In this document: piece by piece, positions 1 to 6,285 of the stretch
Position numbering within the stretch: the stretch's first letter is position 1
Layout: each line of letters opens with the position of its first letter
Source of the DNA: Hyphomicrobiaceae bacterium UBA4118
Lineage (GTDB): Bacteria > Pseudomonadota > Alphaproteobacteria > Rhizobiales > Methyloligellaceae
Reading direction: 5' to 3'
Length of the DNA: 15,704 bases
Assembly: GCA_002383105.1 (NCBI GenBank)
Contig: DFXC01000152.1
Location: 1,614 to 17,317 of the forward strand
Position numbers and translations under genes: made by a program
Notes under the pieces: generated by a model
Told to the model about the DNA's origin: nothing
Seen by the model: the letters and a program-made list of their open reading frames with translations, nothing else
The model's database searches: none

Positions 1-800
1 GGCAAAAGCAGGCTCCAACCGAACCGCGTCGGCGCCGCGGTCTGGTAGGGGGTGAGCCCGACGGTCATGCCCTGATGCCCCTTCTCAGGCTGGGGCGTGT
101 AGGTCCTGAACAGCCGGTCCCACACCGAGAGATTGAAGCCGTAATTGGAATCGTGCTCACGCCAGAGCACCGAGTGATGCACGCGGTGCATGTCCGGCGT
201 GACGATAGCCACGCGTAACGCGCCGTCGAGCCAGGCGGGGAGCGCGATATTGGCGTGGTTGAACATGGCGCAGGCGTTGAGGATCACCTCGAACAGGAAC
301 ACCGCGAGCGGTGGCGCGCCGAGCGGCACCACCACCACGATCTTCCACAGCATCGAGAGCGCGATCTCTACCGGGTGAAAGCGCACCGCCGTGGTCACGT
401 CGATGTCGCGGTCGGCATGGTGCACCTTGTGCAGCCGCCAGAAGAGCGGGATTTTGTGGGAGGCCAGATGCTGCACCCAGATGGCGAGGTCGAGCGCGAG
501 AAGCGCCAAGACAATCTTGATCCACGCCGGCCAGGCCACGTGGTTGAGAAGCCCGATCTGGTGCTGTTCAGCATAGAGTGCGGCGGCTACCGCCGCGATC
601 GGCACCGCGAGCATCGCCATCAGACGCAGCACGATGCTGCCGGTGACGCTGATGCCGACATTGGTGAGCCAGCGCCTTCGCTTCGAGGCGTGAAGCGGCC
701 GCTTCGGCCAGCCGAGCTCGATCAGCGCCATCACAAGAAAGACGCTGAGGAAGACGGCGAGGCGGATGGCGCCGTCGCTCTGGCCGATGAGACCGTCCAT
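1..800 (-). CDS. Sterol desaturase / fatty acid hydroxylase superfamily protein, 3' end cut by window edge
   Basis: Integral-membrane di-iron oxygenase of the fatty acid hydroxylase superfamily; members hydroxylate or desaturate lipids, and the substrate cannot be told here. Reading from ATG at 800, about 266 codons are visible before the window ends. Hydrophobic segments lie near residues 13-30, 50-75 and 93-110. The histidine clusters that bind the iron pair are all present: HLASH (about 111-115), HKVHH (about 124-128), a lone HP near 142, NHAN near 182 and HRVHH (about 205-209). The visible length already covers the catalytic domain, so only a C-terminal tail is missing. The region before the ATG shows only a weak purine tract, so the start is provisional. 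The gene runs the same way as the SMR gene upstream, with about 30 bases between them, so they may be co-transcribed. Confidence 0.9.
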   Translation of the reverse strand, partial: MDGLIGQSDGAIRLAVFLSVFLVMALIELGWPKRPLHASKRRRWLTNVGISVTGSIVLRLMAMLAVPIAAVAAALYAEQHQIGLLNHVAWPAWIKIVLALLALDLAIWVQHLASHKIPLFWRLHKVHHADRDIDVTTAVRFHPVEIALSMLWKIVVVVPLGAPPLAVFLFEVILNACAMFNHANIALPAWLDGALRVAIVTPDMHRVHHSVLWREHDSNYGFNLSVWDRLFRTYTPQPEKGHQGMTVGLTPYQTAAPTRFGWSLLL

Positions 801-831
801 CGGGGGATGTTAGCGGGGATAAGGCTTCCCG

Positions 832-1163
832 TCAGTTGGTCTGCCTTGCGGCAAGCGACAGGCCGACGACCCCGAGGATCACGAGCGCGAGCGAGGCCAT
901 CTTGAACAAGGTGAGCGGCTCGCGGAAATAGGCCATTCCGATCGCGGCGGCGAGTGCCGTGCCGACGCCCGACCAGATGGCATCAGCTCGAGCCGCTTCA
1001 GCGCCAGGATCACGGCAAGGGCCGAGAACACGTAGAACACTGGAACGGCGAGCGAGGGAAGCGGCTCGGAGAAGCCTCGGCTCAACTTCATCGAGGTGAT
1101 GCCCGCGACCTCGAGCAGGATGGCGGCGAACAGCAGGATCCAGGGCAAGGCTTTATCGAGCAT
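832..1163 (-). pseudogene. SMR-family multidrug efflux transporter, disrupted by a small internal deletion
   Basis: Small multidrug resistance (EmrE/SugE-type) protein, normally about 105-115 residues with four membrane helices that exports cationic compounds by proton exchange. The first half reads from ATG 1163 (an in-frame TTG at 1175 is an alternative). It contains helix 1 with the essential membrane glutamate in ILLEVAGITSMK (E18) and helix 2 up to LALKRLEL. The second half is in another frame: AIWSGVGTALAAAIGMAYF, then a last helix ending LAARQTN and TGA at 832. At about 980-986 the text jumps from CTGA to TGCCATCTGG. Restoring about 10 bases would give the usual S-V-A-Y-A-I-W-S-G segment and a protein of 113 residues. 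The lost piece includes the tyrosine equivalent to EmrE Tyr60, which contacts substrate. As written, the first frame reads on into unrelated sequence and stops near 879. It is a pseudogene unless the gap is a sequence error. Confidence 0.85.
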
Positions 1164-1231
1164 CGGGCGACTCAAGGACGGCAGGCTCCGTCCTCAACAG
1201 CGAAATTGCGTGACGCCCTGATGACAGCCGC

Positions 1232-2077
1232 TCACAGCAACTCAAGCGGGCGGGGGCCACGCGGCGGTGGGAAGGCGTGGTCGAGCTCGGCGAGATCGGC
1301 ATCGGTCAACGCGATGTCGAGCGCCGCGCGGTTCTCCCGCACGTGCTCCACGTTGGCGGCCTTGGGGACCACCGTCATGTCGGCCTGCCTGAGCACCCAG
1401 GCGAGCGCAATCTCAGCCGGCGTTGCCCGGTGGCGCACGGCGACGGACGTGAGCGTCCGCTCGCGCAACAGCCGGCCCTGCTCGATGGGCGAATAGGCCA
1501 TGATCGGCACGCCGCGGCCGCGGCACCAAGGCAGCAGGCCGTATTCGATGCCGCGGCGCCGCAAATTGTAGAGCACCTGATTGGTGGCGCAGGCGTCCCC
1601 GCCAGGAAGCGCAAGAAGCTCCTCCATGTCGCCGACGTCGAAATTGCTGACGCCCCAGGTGCGGATAGCGCCCGCCTCGATCAGCGCCGCAAAGCCGGCA
1701 AGCGTCTCCTCGAGGCCGATGCGCCCGCGCCAATGCAGGAGATAGAGGTCGATGCGGTCGGTGCGCAGCCGCTTGAGGCTTCGCTCGCAAGCGGCGATGG
1801 TGCCGGCGCGCGTGGCGTTCTCGGGCAGCACTTTGGTGACGAGGAAAACCTCCTCGCGGCGCCCCTCGATGGCCTCGGCCACGACCTCCTCGGCGCCGCC
1901 ATTGGCGTACATCTCGGCGGTATCGATGAGCGTCATGCCGAGATCGAGGCCAAGGCGAAGCGCTGCGACCTCCTCGTTGCGCTTGCGCGAGCTCTCGCCC
2001 ATGGCCCAGGTGCCTTGCCCAAGCTGTGGCACGGCTTCGCCGGACGGGAGGCTGACTTTGGGGACGCCGCTCACCAT
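1232..2077 (-). CDS. Aldo/keto reductase
   Basis: NADPH-dependent reductase of the aldo/keto reductase superfamily, a soluble TIM-barrel enzyme that reduces aldehydes or ketones; the physiological substrate is not evident. The 281-residue length is usual for the prokaryotic group. The catalytic tetrad is complete: D52 and Y57 in IDTAEMY, K82 in VTKVLPE and H115 in YLLHWRG. The C-terminal cofactor signature VPKAANVEHVRENRAAL, which grips the NADPH 2'-phosphate, is also present. ATG at 2077 gives the normal short lead before the first barrel strand. Only a weak purine tract precedes it. The gene lies about 70 bases upstream of the broken SMR gene and points the same way. No frameshift or missing motif is seen. 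Confidence 0.92.
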   Translation of the reverse strand: MVSGVPKVSLPSGEAVPQLGQGTWAMGESSRKRNEEVAALRLGLDLGMTLIDTAEMYANGGAEEVVAEAIEGRREEVFLVTKVLPENATRAGTIAACERSLKRLRTDRIDLYLLHWRGRIGLEETLAGFAALIEAGAIRTWGVSNFDVGDMEELLALPGGDACATNQVLYNLRRRGIEYGLLPWCRGRGVPIMAYSPIEQGRLLRERTLTSVAVRHRATPAEIALAWVLRQADMTVVPKAANVEHVRENRAALDIALTDADLAELDHAFPPPRGPRPLELL

Positions 2078-2121
2078 GGGAGATAAACTCTAACGCGCAC
2101 GCCTTTTCTCCAAAGCATGCG

Positions 2122-2145
2122 TCACCCCGGCGAAAGCCGGGATGA
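2122..2145. repeat. Short palindromic intergenic element (CCCGGC-GAAA-GCCGGG)
   Basis: A perfect six-base stem, CCCGGC 2126-2131 and GCCGGG 2136-2141, closes a GAAA loop. It is extended by TCA/TGA pairing across one mismatch. It lies in the gap between the aldo/keto reductase start and the HdeD-family stop. No T-run follows on either strand, so it is not a standard intrinsic terminator. The form matches the short GTCACCCC...GAAAG...-type palindromes I recall as scattered between genes in many alphaproteobacteria. Copy number elsewhere cannot be judged from this window. Confidence 0.6.
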
Positions 2146-2210
2146 TGCGTACGTTCGATTAGGACCGGCCAATCTTGAGACCGGCATATGTCGGAATGGC
2201 GCGCGTGAGC

Positions 2211-2849
2211 TTACGCCTTCTTTGCCCCAGCGGGCGCTCGGCGATCCCGCTCCTCTTTGCGCGAATGGAGCTGGAAGGCGACGACGAGCAGGAACACGCC
2301 GAACACCAGCGCATAGGCGCCGATCCACAGCGTCAGCACCACGGCGCCGATCAAGGGCTCGATGACCAGGAGGATGCCGAAGATGATCGAGGCGATGCCG
2401 CCCAGCGCAAGCCACCAGCGGCCGTGATCGATGTTGAGGGTGAAGGCGGCGCTGAGCATGAGCACGCCGGAGACCGCCGCCCAAACGGCGATGATCCAGA
2501 TCAGCGCCACAAGCGTGATCGCCGGCCAGAGAAAGGCGACGACGCCCGCGGCGAGATCGACGATGCCTTCGAGGATGAGCAGGCCCCAGCGCTCGCCGTT
2601 CCGCGCTGCCTTGATGCCGGAGATGATGGCGAACACGCCGTCGACGAGCATATAGGCCGAGAAGAGGATGACGAACACCTCGATGGCAACGCCCGGCGTC
2701 AAGAGGCAGATCAGGCCGAACAGGATGCCCAAAATGCCGCGCAGGCCTACCGCCCACCAACTATCCGCCAAGACCTCACTCAATGCGTCGCAGCGTGCTT
2801 TGTCAGACGCCGAAATGCTCCCCTTCCCGGATGCTGTGCTCGCAGCCAT
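2211..2849 (-). CDS. HdeD-family (DUF308) membrane protein
   Basis: Inner-membrane protein of the HdeD/DUF308 family, named for the E. coli acid-resistance gene hdeD; its molecular action is not known. The 212 residues begin with a hydrophilic tail of about 30. Six hydrophobic helices follow in three helix pairs, with repeated motifs such as LRGILGILFGL (about 37-47), IVDLAAGVVAFLWP and IASIIFGILLVIEPLIG. The arrangement is the DUF308 internal repeat. The C terminus is charged (SRKEERDRR). The start at 2849 is well supported by AAGGAGGT at 2856-2863, a full match to the anti-Shine-Dalgarno sequence, six bases upstream, so strong translation is expected. It stands alone between two repeat-bearing gaps. 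A role in acid or envelope stress is inferred from the family name only. Confidence 0.9.
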   Translation of the reverse strand: MAASTASGKGSISASDKARCDALSEVLADSWWAVGLRGILGILFGLICLLTPGVAIEVFVILFSAYMLVDGVFAIISGIKAARNGERWGLLILEGIVDLAAGVVAFLWPAITLVALIWIIAVWAAVSGVLMLSAAFTLNIDHGRWWLALGGIASIIFGILLVIEPLIGAVVLTLWIGAYALVFGVFLLVVAFQLHSRKEERDRRAPAGAKKA

Positions 2850-3005
2850 GGGACGACCTCCTTCGATCAGCCAGGTTGATCAGGCAAAGTCTCGCTAACG
2901 CCAAGCTTACGCGAATCGATAAGGCGGCAATGATGAAGCCAATATAAACGGCAAAAGCCGCCAAATCGAAGTTGTCCACATCGGAAGTACGGGCTCGATT
3001 CCGGA

Positions 3006-3050
3006 GCATGATCTGGAAAAGTGGGAACCGGTTTTCCGAAAAGATCATGC
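3006..3050. repeat. Dispersed palindromic intergenic repeat, outer hairpin
   Basis: GCATGATCT (3006-3014) pairs perfectly with AGATCATGC (3042-3050), and an inner GGAAAA/TTTTCC pair continues the stem around GTGGGAACCGG. I recall this text (GGAAAAGTGGGAACCGGTTT and its flanks) as a very common intergenic repeat in Bradyrhizobium, Rhodopseudomonas and related genomes. It is usually joined, as here, to a second AGCGC-type hairpin. It lies between the HdeD-family gene and the LysR gene. Confidence 0.75.
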
Positions 3051-3051
3051 T

Positions 3052-3104
3052 TAAACAAAAAGCTAGAGCGCTATCGCAATCAATTTCGGGCGATAGCGGT
3101 CTAG
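3052..3104 (-). terminator. Rho-independent terminator of the LysR gene, overlapping its stop codon
   Basis: Read on the minus strand, CTAGACCGCTATCGC (3104-3090) pairs at 14 of 15 positions with GCGATAGCGCTCTAG (3077-3063). It is followed at once by CTTTTTGTTT. The left arm contains the LysR TAG stop codon (3103-3101), so the hairpin begins inside the gene. The sequence is the second half of the dispersed repeat at 3006-3104, meaning the repeat supplies both the stop codon and the terminator. Confidence 0.75.
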
Positions 3105-4036
3105 AGGTCCAAGCCCACCTCCGCGGCAAGCCCCGACACCGTTTGGCGGAGCCAGAGATGCCCCGGATCCTGGTCGAAGCTCGCATGCCAAAGCAACGAG
3201 ATGGTGAAGGTCGGCAACTCGATCGGCGCGGGGCTCGTGGTGAGCCCGAACGCTTCGGCGAAATAGCGTGCAAGCTTTGACGGCATGGTGGTGATGACCG
3301 GCGCCCGGCGCACGACAAAGGGAACGGCGAGAAACCCCGGGGTGGTCAGCGCGATGACGCGCTTGAGCTTGCGCTTGGCGAGCGCCTCGTCGACCGCGCC
3401 GTGAGTGTCCTCGGCGAGGCTCGTCAGCACGTGCGGCACCCTTAAATAGTCCTCGAGCGAGATCGGCGGGGAGACATTAAGCTGCGTCGGGTTGAACAGG
3501 CAGATGAAGCTGTCGGTGTAGAGCGGGCGGCGCTTGTGATGGATCTGTCCCTGGTTGAACACGCCGATGCCGAGATCGAGCGTGCCGGCGTCGAGCTCCT
3601 CCAGGATGCTGATCCGGTTGATGGAGCGAAGGCGTAATCCGACGCCTGGCGCCACCTGGCGCAGGCGCGCAACGAGGCCCGGAATCACCGCGACCTCGAT
3701 GGAGTCGGCAAGGCCGATCTTAAATACCCGGTCCGCAGTCGAGGGGTCGAAGGCCTCCCGCTGCAGCACTGCCGCCTGGATCTGCGACAGCGTCACGCGC
3801 ACGGGATCGGCAAGCGCGAGCGCCCGCGGGGTCGGCCGCATGCCGTCGGCGCCGCGCGTGAGAAGCTCGTCGCCGAACAGCGTCCTGAGCCGGGCCAGAT
3901 TATGACTCATGGCCGATTGGCCGAGCCCAATACGGGCCGCGGCGCGAGTGACGCTCCGCTCGGTGAGCAGCGCGTCAAACGCGACCAGAAGGTTCAGGTC
4001 GAGCCTGGCTAAATTGGCGTGGTCGATACTCGTCAT
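3101..4036 (-). CDS. LysR-family transcriptional regulator, NodD-like group
   Basis: DNA-binding activator/repressor of the LysR family; the effector is unknown. The N-terminal winged helix-turn-helix is clear: LDLNLLVAFDALLTERSVT, then AAARIGLGQSAMSHNLARL, then FGDELLTRGADGMRPTPRA (about residues 11-70). A periplasmic-binding-protein-like effector domain follows to residue 311. The LDLNLL opening and the effector region resemble the NodD/NahR/LinR branch, whose targets are often aromatic or oxidoreductase genes. I chose ATG 4036, giving 10 residues before LDLN as usual in this family. In-frame ATGs at 4045 and 4075 and TTG at 4102 would add a poorly conserved lead, and none has a good ribosome site. 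An inverted T-N11-A site at 4041-4061 sits directly upstream and would permit autoregulation. The divergent gene at 4145, the expected target, is truncated, so the regulator may have lost its partner. Confidence 0.9.
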   Translation of the reverse strand: MTSIDHANLARLDLNLLVAFDALLTERSVTRAAARIGLGQSAMSHNLARLRTLFGDELLTRGADGMRPTPRALALADPVRVTLSQIQAAVLQREAFDPSTADRVFKIGLADSIEVAVIPGLVARLRQVAPGVGLRLRSINRISILEELDAGTLDLGIGVFNQGQIHHKRRPLYTDSFICLFNPTQLNVSPPISLEDYLRVPHVLTSLAEDTHGAVDEALAKRKLKRVIALTTPGFLAVPFVVRRAPVITTMPSKLARYFAEAFGLTTSPAPIELPTFTISLLWHASFDQDPGHLWLRQTVSGLAAEVGLDL

Positions 4037-4040
4037 CGAT

Positions 4041-4061
4041 ATCATCGATTGGACTGATGAT
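4041..4061. promoter_or_regulatory. Putative LysR operator, ATCATC-N9-GATGAT (T-N11-A)
   Basis: ATCATC (4041-4046) and GATGAT (4056-4061) form a perfect six-base dyad with nine bases between. Counting inward, T4045 and A4057 give the T-N11-A arrangement typical of LysR-family binding sites. It lies five bases before the chosen LysR start and 84 bases before the divergent oxidoreductase start. That is where a LysR regulator normally binds to control itself and its neighbour. A second ATCGAT direct repeat at 4035-4049 overlaps it. Confidence 0.6.
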
Positions 4062-4144
4062 ACGGGAACACCCATGTTCAAAGCAACAGCAAACCTGAAC
4101 AAGGATGGGGGCTTGCCGGCGGCAGCGGCAAGCGAGGAGGGGTT

Positions 4145-4372
4145 ATGAGGATCGCCATTATTGGCGCCGGAAATGTTGGAAAAACCTTAGGCAGGCGCCT
4201 TCGCGCCAAGGGCCATGCCGTGCGCCCGCCAAGGGTCAGGGGCGCGACTTCGCCTTCGTCATGGCGCGGCGTGAAGATGCCGCGGACGACAAGCCGCGAG
4301 TTAGGGCAATCCATCCTCAGGGAGCGGAGTGATCGAGCCATGCTCCAACGACGACCCGTGATCGTTTCGTGA
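4145..4372 (+). pseudogene. Truncated NAD(P)-binding oxidoreductase (F420 reductase/6PGDH-type Rossmann N terminus)
   Basis: The start is convincing: GAGGAGGGG at 4134-4142 lies just before ATG 4145. The first residues, MRIAIIGAGNVGKTLGRRL, form a textbook beta-alpha Rossmann unit with GAGNVG for the dinucleotide phosphate. It is of the type found in NADPH-dependent F420 reductase-like and related oxidoreductases. After about residue 26 (AKGHAV) the likeness ends. The frame runs through arginine- and serine-rich text with no recognisable fold to a stop at 4372, for 75 residues, where the family needs about 190-220. The other forward frames do not restore homology, so this looks like a deletion or replacement rather than a single-base shift. 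The gene is divergent from the LysR gene and shares its control region, as expected for a LysR target. Confidence 0.65.
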
Positions 4373-4693
4373 TTGACCTCGCCAGCCTGAGATCAGGCGC
4401 TCCCTAGCGGCGTAGGGCGAGGCCACCGGCCGTCCTTCTGCACCGCGAGTCGGAAGGGCGGCCGGACTCTGTGGAGCCCCGCTCCGTGTGGCGCGAGCAT
4501 CACGTCGCTAATTTGCGGGCGAAGAGGGTAATCCCATCCACGCAACGACGCGCTGGCGCCGGTTCGATTGCCGGTCTTTGCTTTGGATGAGAATGACTGG
4601 GCTTCTGCGCTCATGGGCGCAACGCGCGGAGCTTCATTGCCGCCGCAAACGTTGTGTATGAGTAACGTTGGGATTTCAGGAATCCGGACTGGG
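4373..4693. other. Gene-free stretch with a cluster of small hairpins
   Basis: No reading frame here looks coding. Three inverted repeats follow one another: GCCTGA/TCAGGC (4385-4398), CCCTA/TAGGG around GCGGCG (4402-4417), and a 13-base stem, CCGGCCGTCCTTC (4426-4438) with GAAGGGCGGCCGG (4453-4465), whose only non-Watson-Crick pair is T-G. No T-run follows the large stem, so it is not a standard terminator. From about 4470 to 4690 I see nothing identifiable. The stretch follows the truncated oxidoreductase and may hold debris of whatever replaced it. Confidence 0.5.
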
Positions 4694-6094
4694 ATGTTGA
4701 TGCGGAAATCACCCTTCACGGTGTGCGTGGTCGGTGGCGGCTTCACCGGCTCCGCTGCGGCCATCGCTTGCCTCACCCGCATCAAGACGCCGTTCCGCCT
4801 CGTCATGATCGAGCCGAGCTCCGCGCTTGGACGAGGCGTCGCCTATGGCAGTCACCATCCCCTCAATCTCCTCAATGTGCGCACCCGCAATCTCTCGATT
4901 CGCGCGGGCCAGCCCGGCGATTTCCTGAACTGGGCTTTTGGGCAACTCGATCAGGGCGAGAACCAGGCCGGTCTGCATGAGGCCCTCGCCCATACCTTTC
5001 TGCCGCGGCAGCTCTTCGGTGAATATGTGCGCCAGCGCCTGTTCGAGACGGTGGCGCGGCGCGCGGACGTCGAATTCACCGTGATCGCCGGCACGGCGCT
5101 CGCTTGCGCGATAGAGGGCGACCGCTATCGCATCGCGCTCGACCGGGCCGAGACGGTCGTCGCCGACATCGTTGTCCTGGCCACGGCCTATGGGGTTGTG
5201 CGCTTCGCCGGCACCGGCGCGCTTGCGCCGTTCGAGATGGTCCCGGGCGAGCGGCTCGCCCGCGCGGGCTCCATCGCCTTGATCGGCTCAGGGCTCACCA
5301 TGACCGACGTGCTCTTAAGCGCGCGGCGCGACGGCTTTCAAGGCAAGGCGCTCGTCATCTCGCGGCGCGGACAGCTGCCGCGCCCGCATGCGCCGAAAGG
5401 GGTGGTGCCGCAACAGGTCGGGCTGCCCCGCTCCAAACGCGTGTCGATGCTCGCGGCCGCGCTCCGCATCGCTTGCGAGATGGCCGAGGAGAACGGCACG
5501 CCGTGGCAGGCCATCATCAACGGCTTGCGTCCGTCCTTGCAGGATATCTGGCAGGGACTTGCCGCCGATGAGCAGGCGCGCTTCCTACGTCATCTCCGTC
5601 CCTTTTGGGAGGCGCACCGCCATCGCCTGCCCATGGAGGTGCATGGCCGCCTCAGGGCGGAGTTCAGCGAAGGCAGGGCGCACCTTCTCCGCGGCTCGGT
5701 CGTCGAGGTCACGCGGGACGGCGAGCGCTTCAAGCTCAAGCTTAAGCGGCGCGCCTCTGAGGAGCACGAGATCATCGATGCCGACCTCGCCTTCGATTGC
5801 TCCGGCTTCAAGCCCGATCTCGACCAGTCGCTGATCGCAAGCCTGTTTGCGCGGGGCCTCGCCCGTCCCGATCCCCACCGCCTCGGCCTCGTCGTCAGGC
5901 GTAACGGCGAGGTGATGGGCGAGGGCGGCAGGCCGACCGAGGGCCTGTTCGCCATCGGGCCGCTCTGCCAAGGGACGCTATGGGAGATCACGGCGGTGCC
6001 GGAGATCGTGGCCCAGGCCGATCAGGCTGCCGAGAGCGTCGCCGCGTTGTCCGAGTCTGAGGCCGGGGCTGAAAGAAGAGCCGCCTCGGCGTGA
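4694..6094 (+). CDS. FAD/NAD(P)-binding protein, YdhS-like (COG4529 type)
   Basis: Flavoprotein oxidoreductase related to the uncharacterised E. coli YdhS group. An N-terminal Rossmann motif for FAD, VVGGGFTGSAAA, lies at about residues 14-25. The family hallmark HPLNLLNVRTRNLSIRAG (about 55-72) is followed by GDFLNW. A second dinucleotide motif, ALIGSGLTMTD, at about residues 195-205 would bind NAD(P)H. The C-terminal part has DCSGFKPDLD and a closing FAIGPLCQGTLWEITAVPEI that completes the FAD site. Reaction and substrate are unknown for the family. ATG 4694 (466 residues) puts the usual few residues before the first strand, and an AGGA at 4678-4681 precedes it. ATG 4700 is nearly equivalent, while longer in-frame starts back to TTG 4568 add sequence unlike the family. 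It stands alone, and its neighbours do not reveal a pathway. Confidence 0.88.
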   Translation: MLMRKSPFTVCVVGGGFTGSAAAIACLTRIKTPFRLVMIEPSSALGRGVAYGSHHPLNLLNVRTRNLSIRAGQPGDFLNWAFGQLDQGENQAGLHEALAHTFLPRQLFGEYVRQRLFETVARRADVEFTVIAGTALACAIEGDRYRIALDRAETVVADIVVLATAYGVVRFAGTGALAPFEMVPGERLARAGSIALIGSGLTMTDVLLSARRDGFQGKALVISRRGQLPRPHAPKGVVPQQVGLPRSKRVSMLAAALRIACEMAEENGTPWQAIINGLRPSLQDIWQGLAADEQARFLRHLRPFWEAHRHRLPMEVHGRLRAEFSEGRAHLLRGSVVEVTRDGERFKLKLKRRASEEHEIIDADLAFDCSGFKPDLDQSLIASLFARGLARPDPHRLGLVVRRNGEVMGEGGRPTEGLFAIGPLCQGTLWEITAVPEIVAQADQAAESVAALSESEAGAERRAASA

Positions 6095-6122
6095 AAAGGT
6101 GCGCAGGAGAAGAGTAGAGGGA

Positions 6123-6161
6123 CCGCGGGCGTTAATCTTTCATTATGGTTAACGCGCGCGG
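6123..6161. promoter_or_regulatory. Palindrome with CtrA-like half sites upstream of the exported protein
   Basis: CCGCGGGCGTTAA (6123-6135) and TTAACGCGCGCGG (6149-6161) are inverted copies with one mismatch, 13 bases apart. On the minus strand the spacer edge reads TTAACCAT (6152-6145), which matches the half-site commonly given for the alphaproteobacterial cell-cycle regulator CtrA. On the plus strand TTAATCTTTCATTAT approximates the TTAA-N7-TTAA full site with one mismatch. A third GGGCGTTAA copy lies at 6223-6231. The site is about 125 bases before ATG 6286. Control by CtrA is inference from short motifs. Confidence 0.4.
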
Positions 6162-6201
6162 CCCTCAAAAAGCCACGAAGCGACTGAAAATCCATGTGTT
6201 T

Positions 6202-6225
6202 CCCGCGGGCCGGCAGGCCCGTGGG
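6202..6225. repeat. GC-rich hairpin in the leader of the exported protein gene
   Basis: CCCGCGGGCC (6202-6211) and GGCCCGTGGG (6216-6225) pair around a GGCA loop, with one G-T wobble. It is followed by CGTTAACT rather than a T-run, so it is not a clear terminator. It lies between the upstream palindrome and the ribosome site of the gene at 6286. Confidence 0.45.
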
Positions 6226-6285
6226 CGTTAACTATGTGTGTGTAAATCGTCAGCACTCTGGGGCCGGGGGGAGGAAGCTGATGAC

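Noticed and set aside
255..905. A 216-codon plus-strand frame opposite the sterol desaturase
   Set aside because: Its histidine/arginine/aspartate-rich text is the antisense of the di-iron enzyme and runs across the gene boundary.
1277..2086. A 269-codon plus-strand frame opposite the aldo/keto reductase
   Set aside because: The minus strand carries the complete catalytic tetrad and cofactor motif; the plus frame is low-complexity antisense text.
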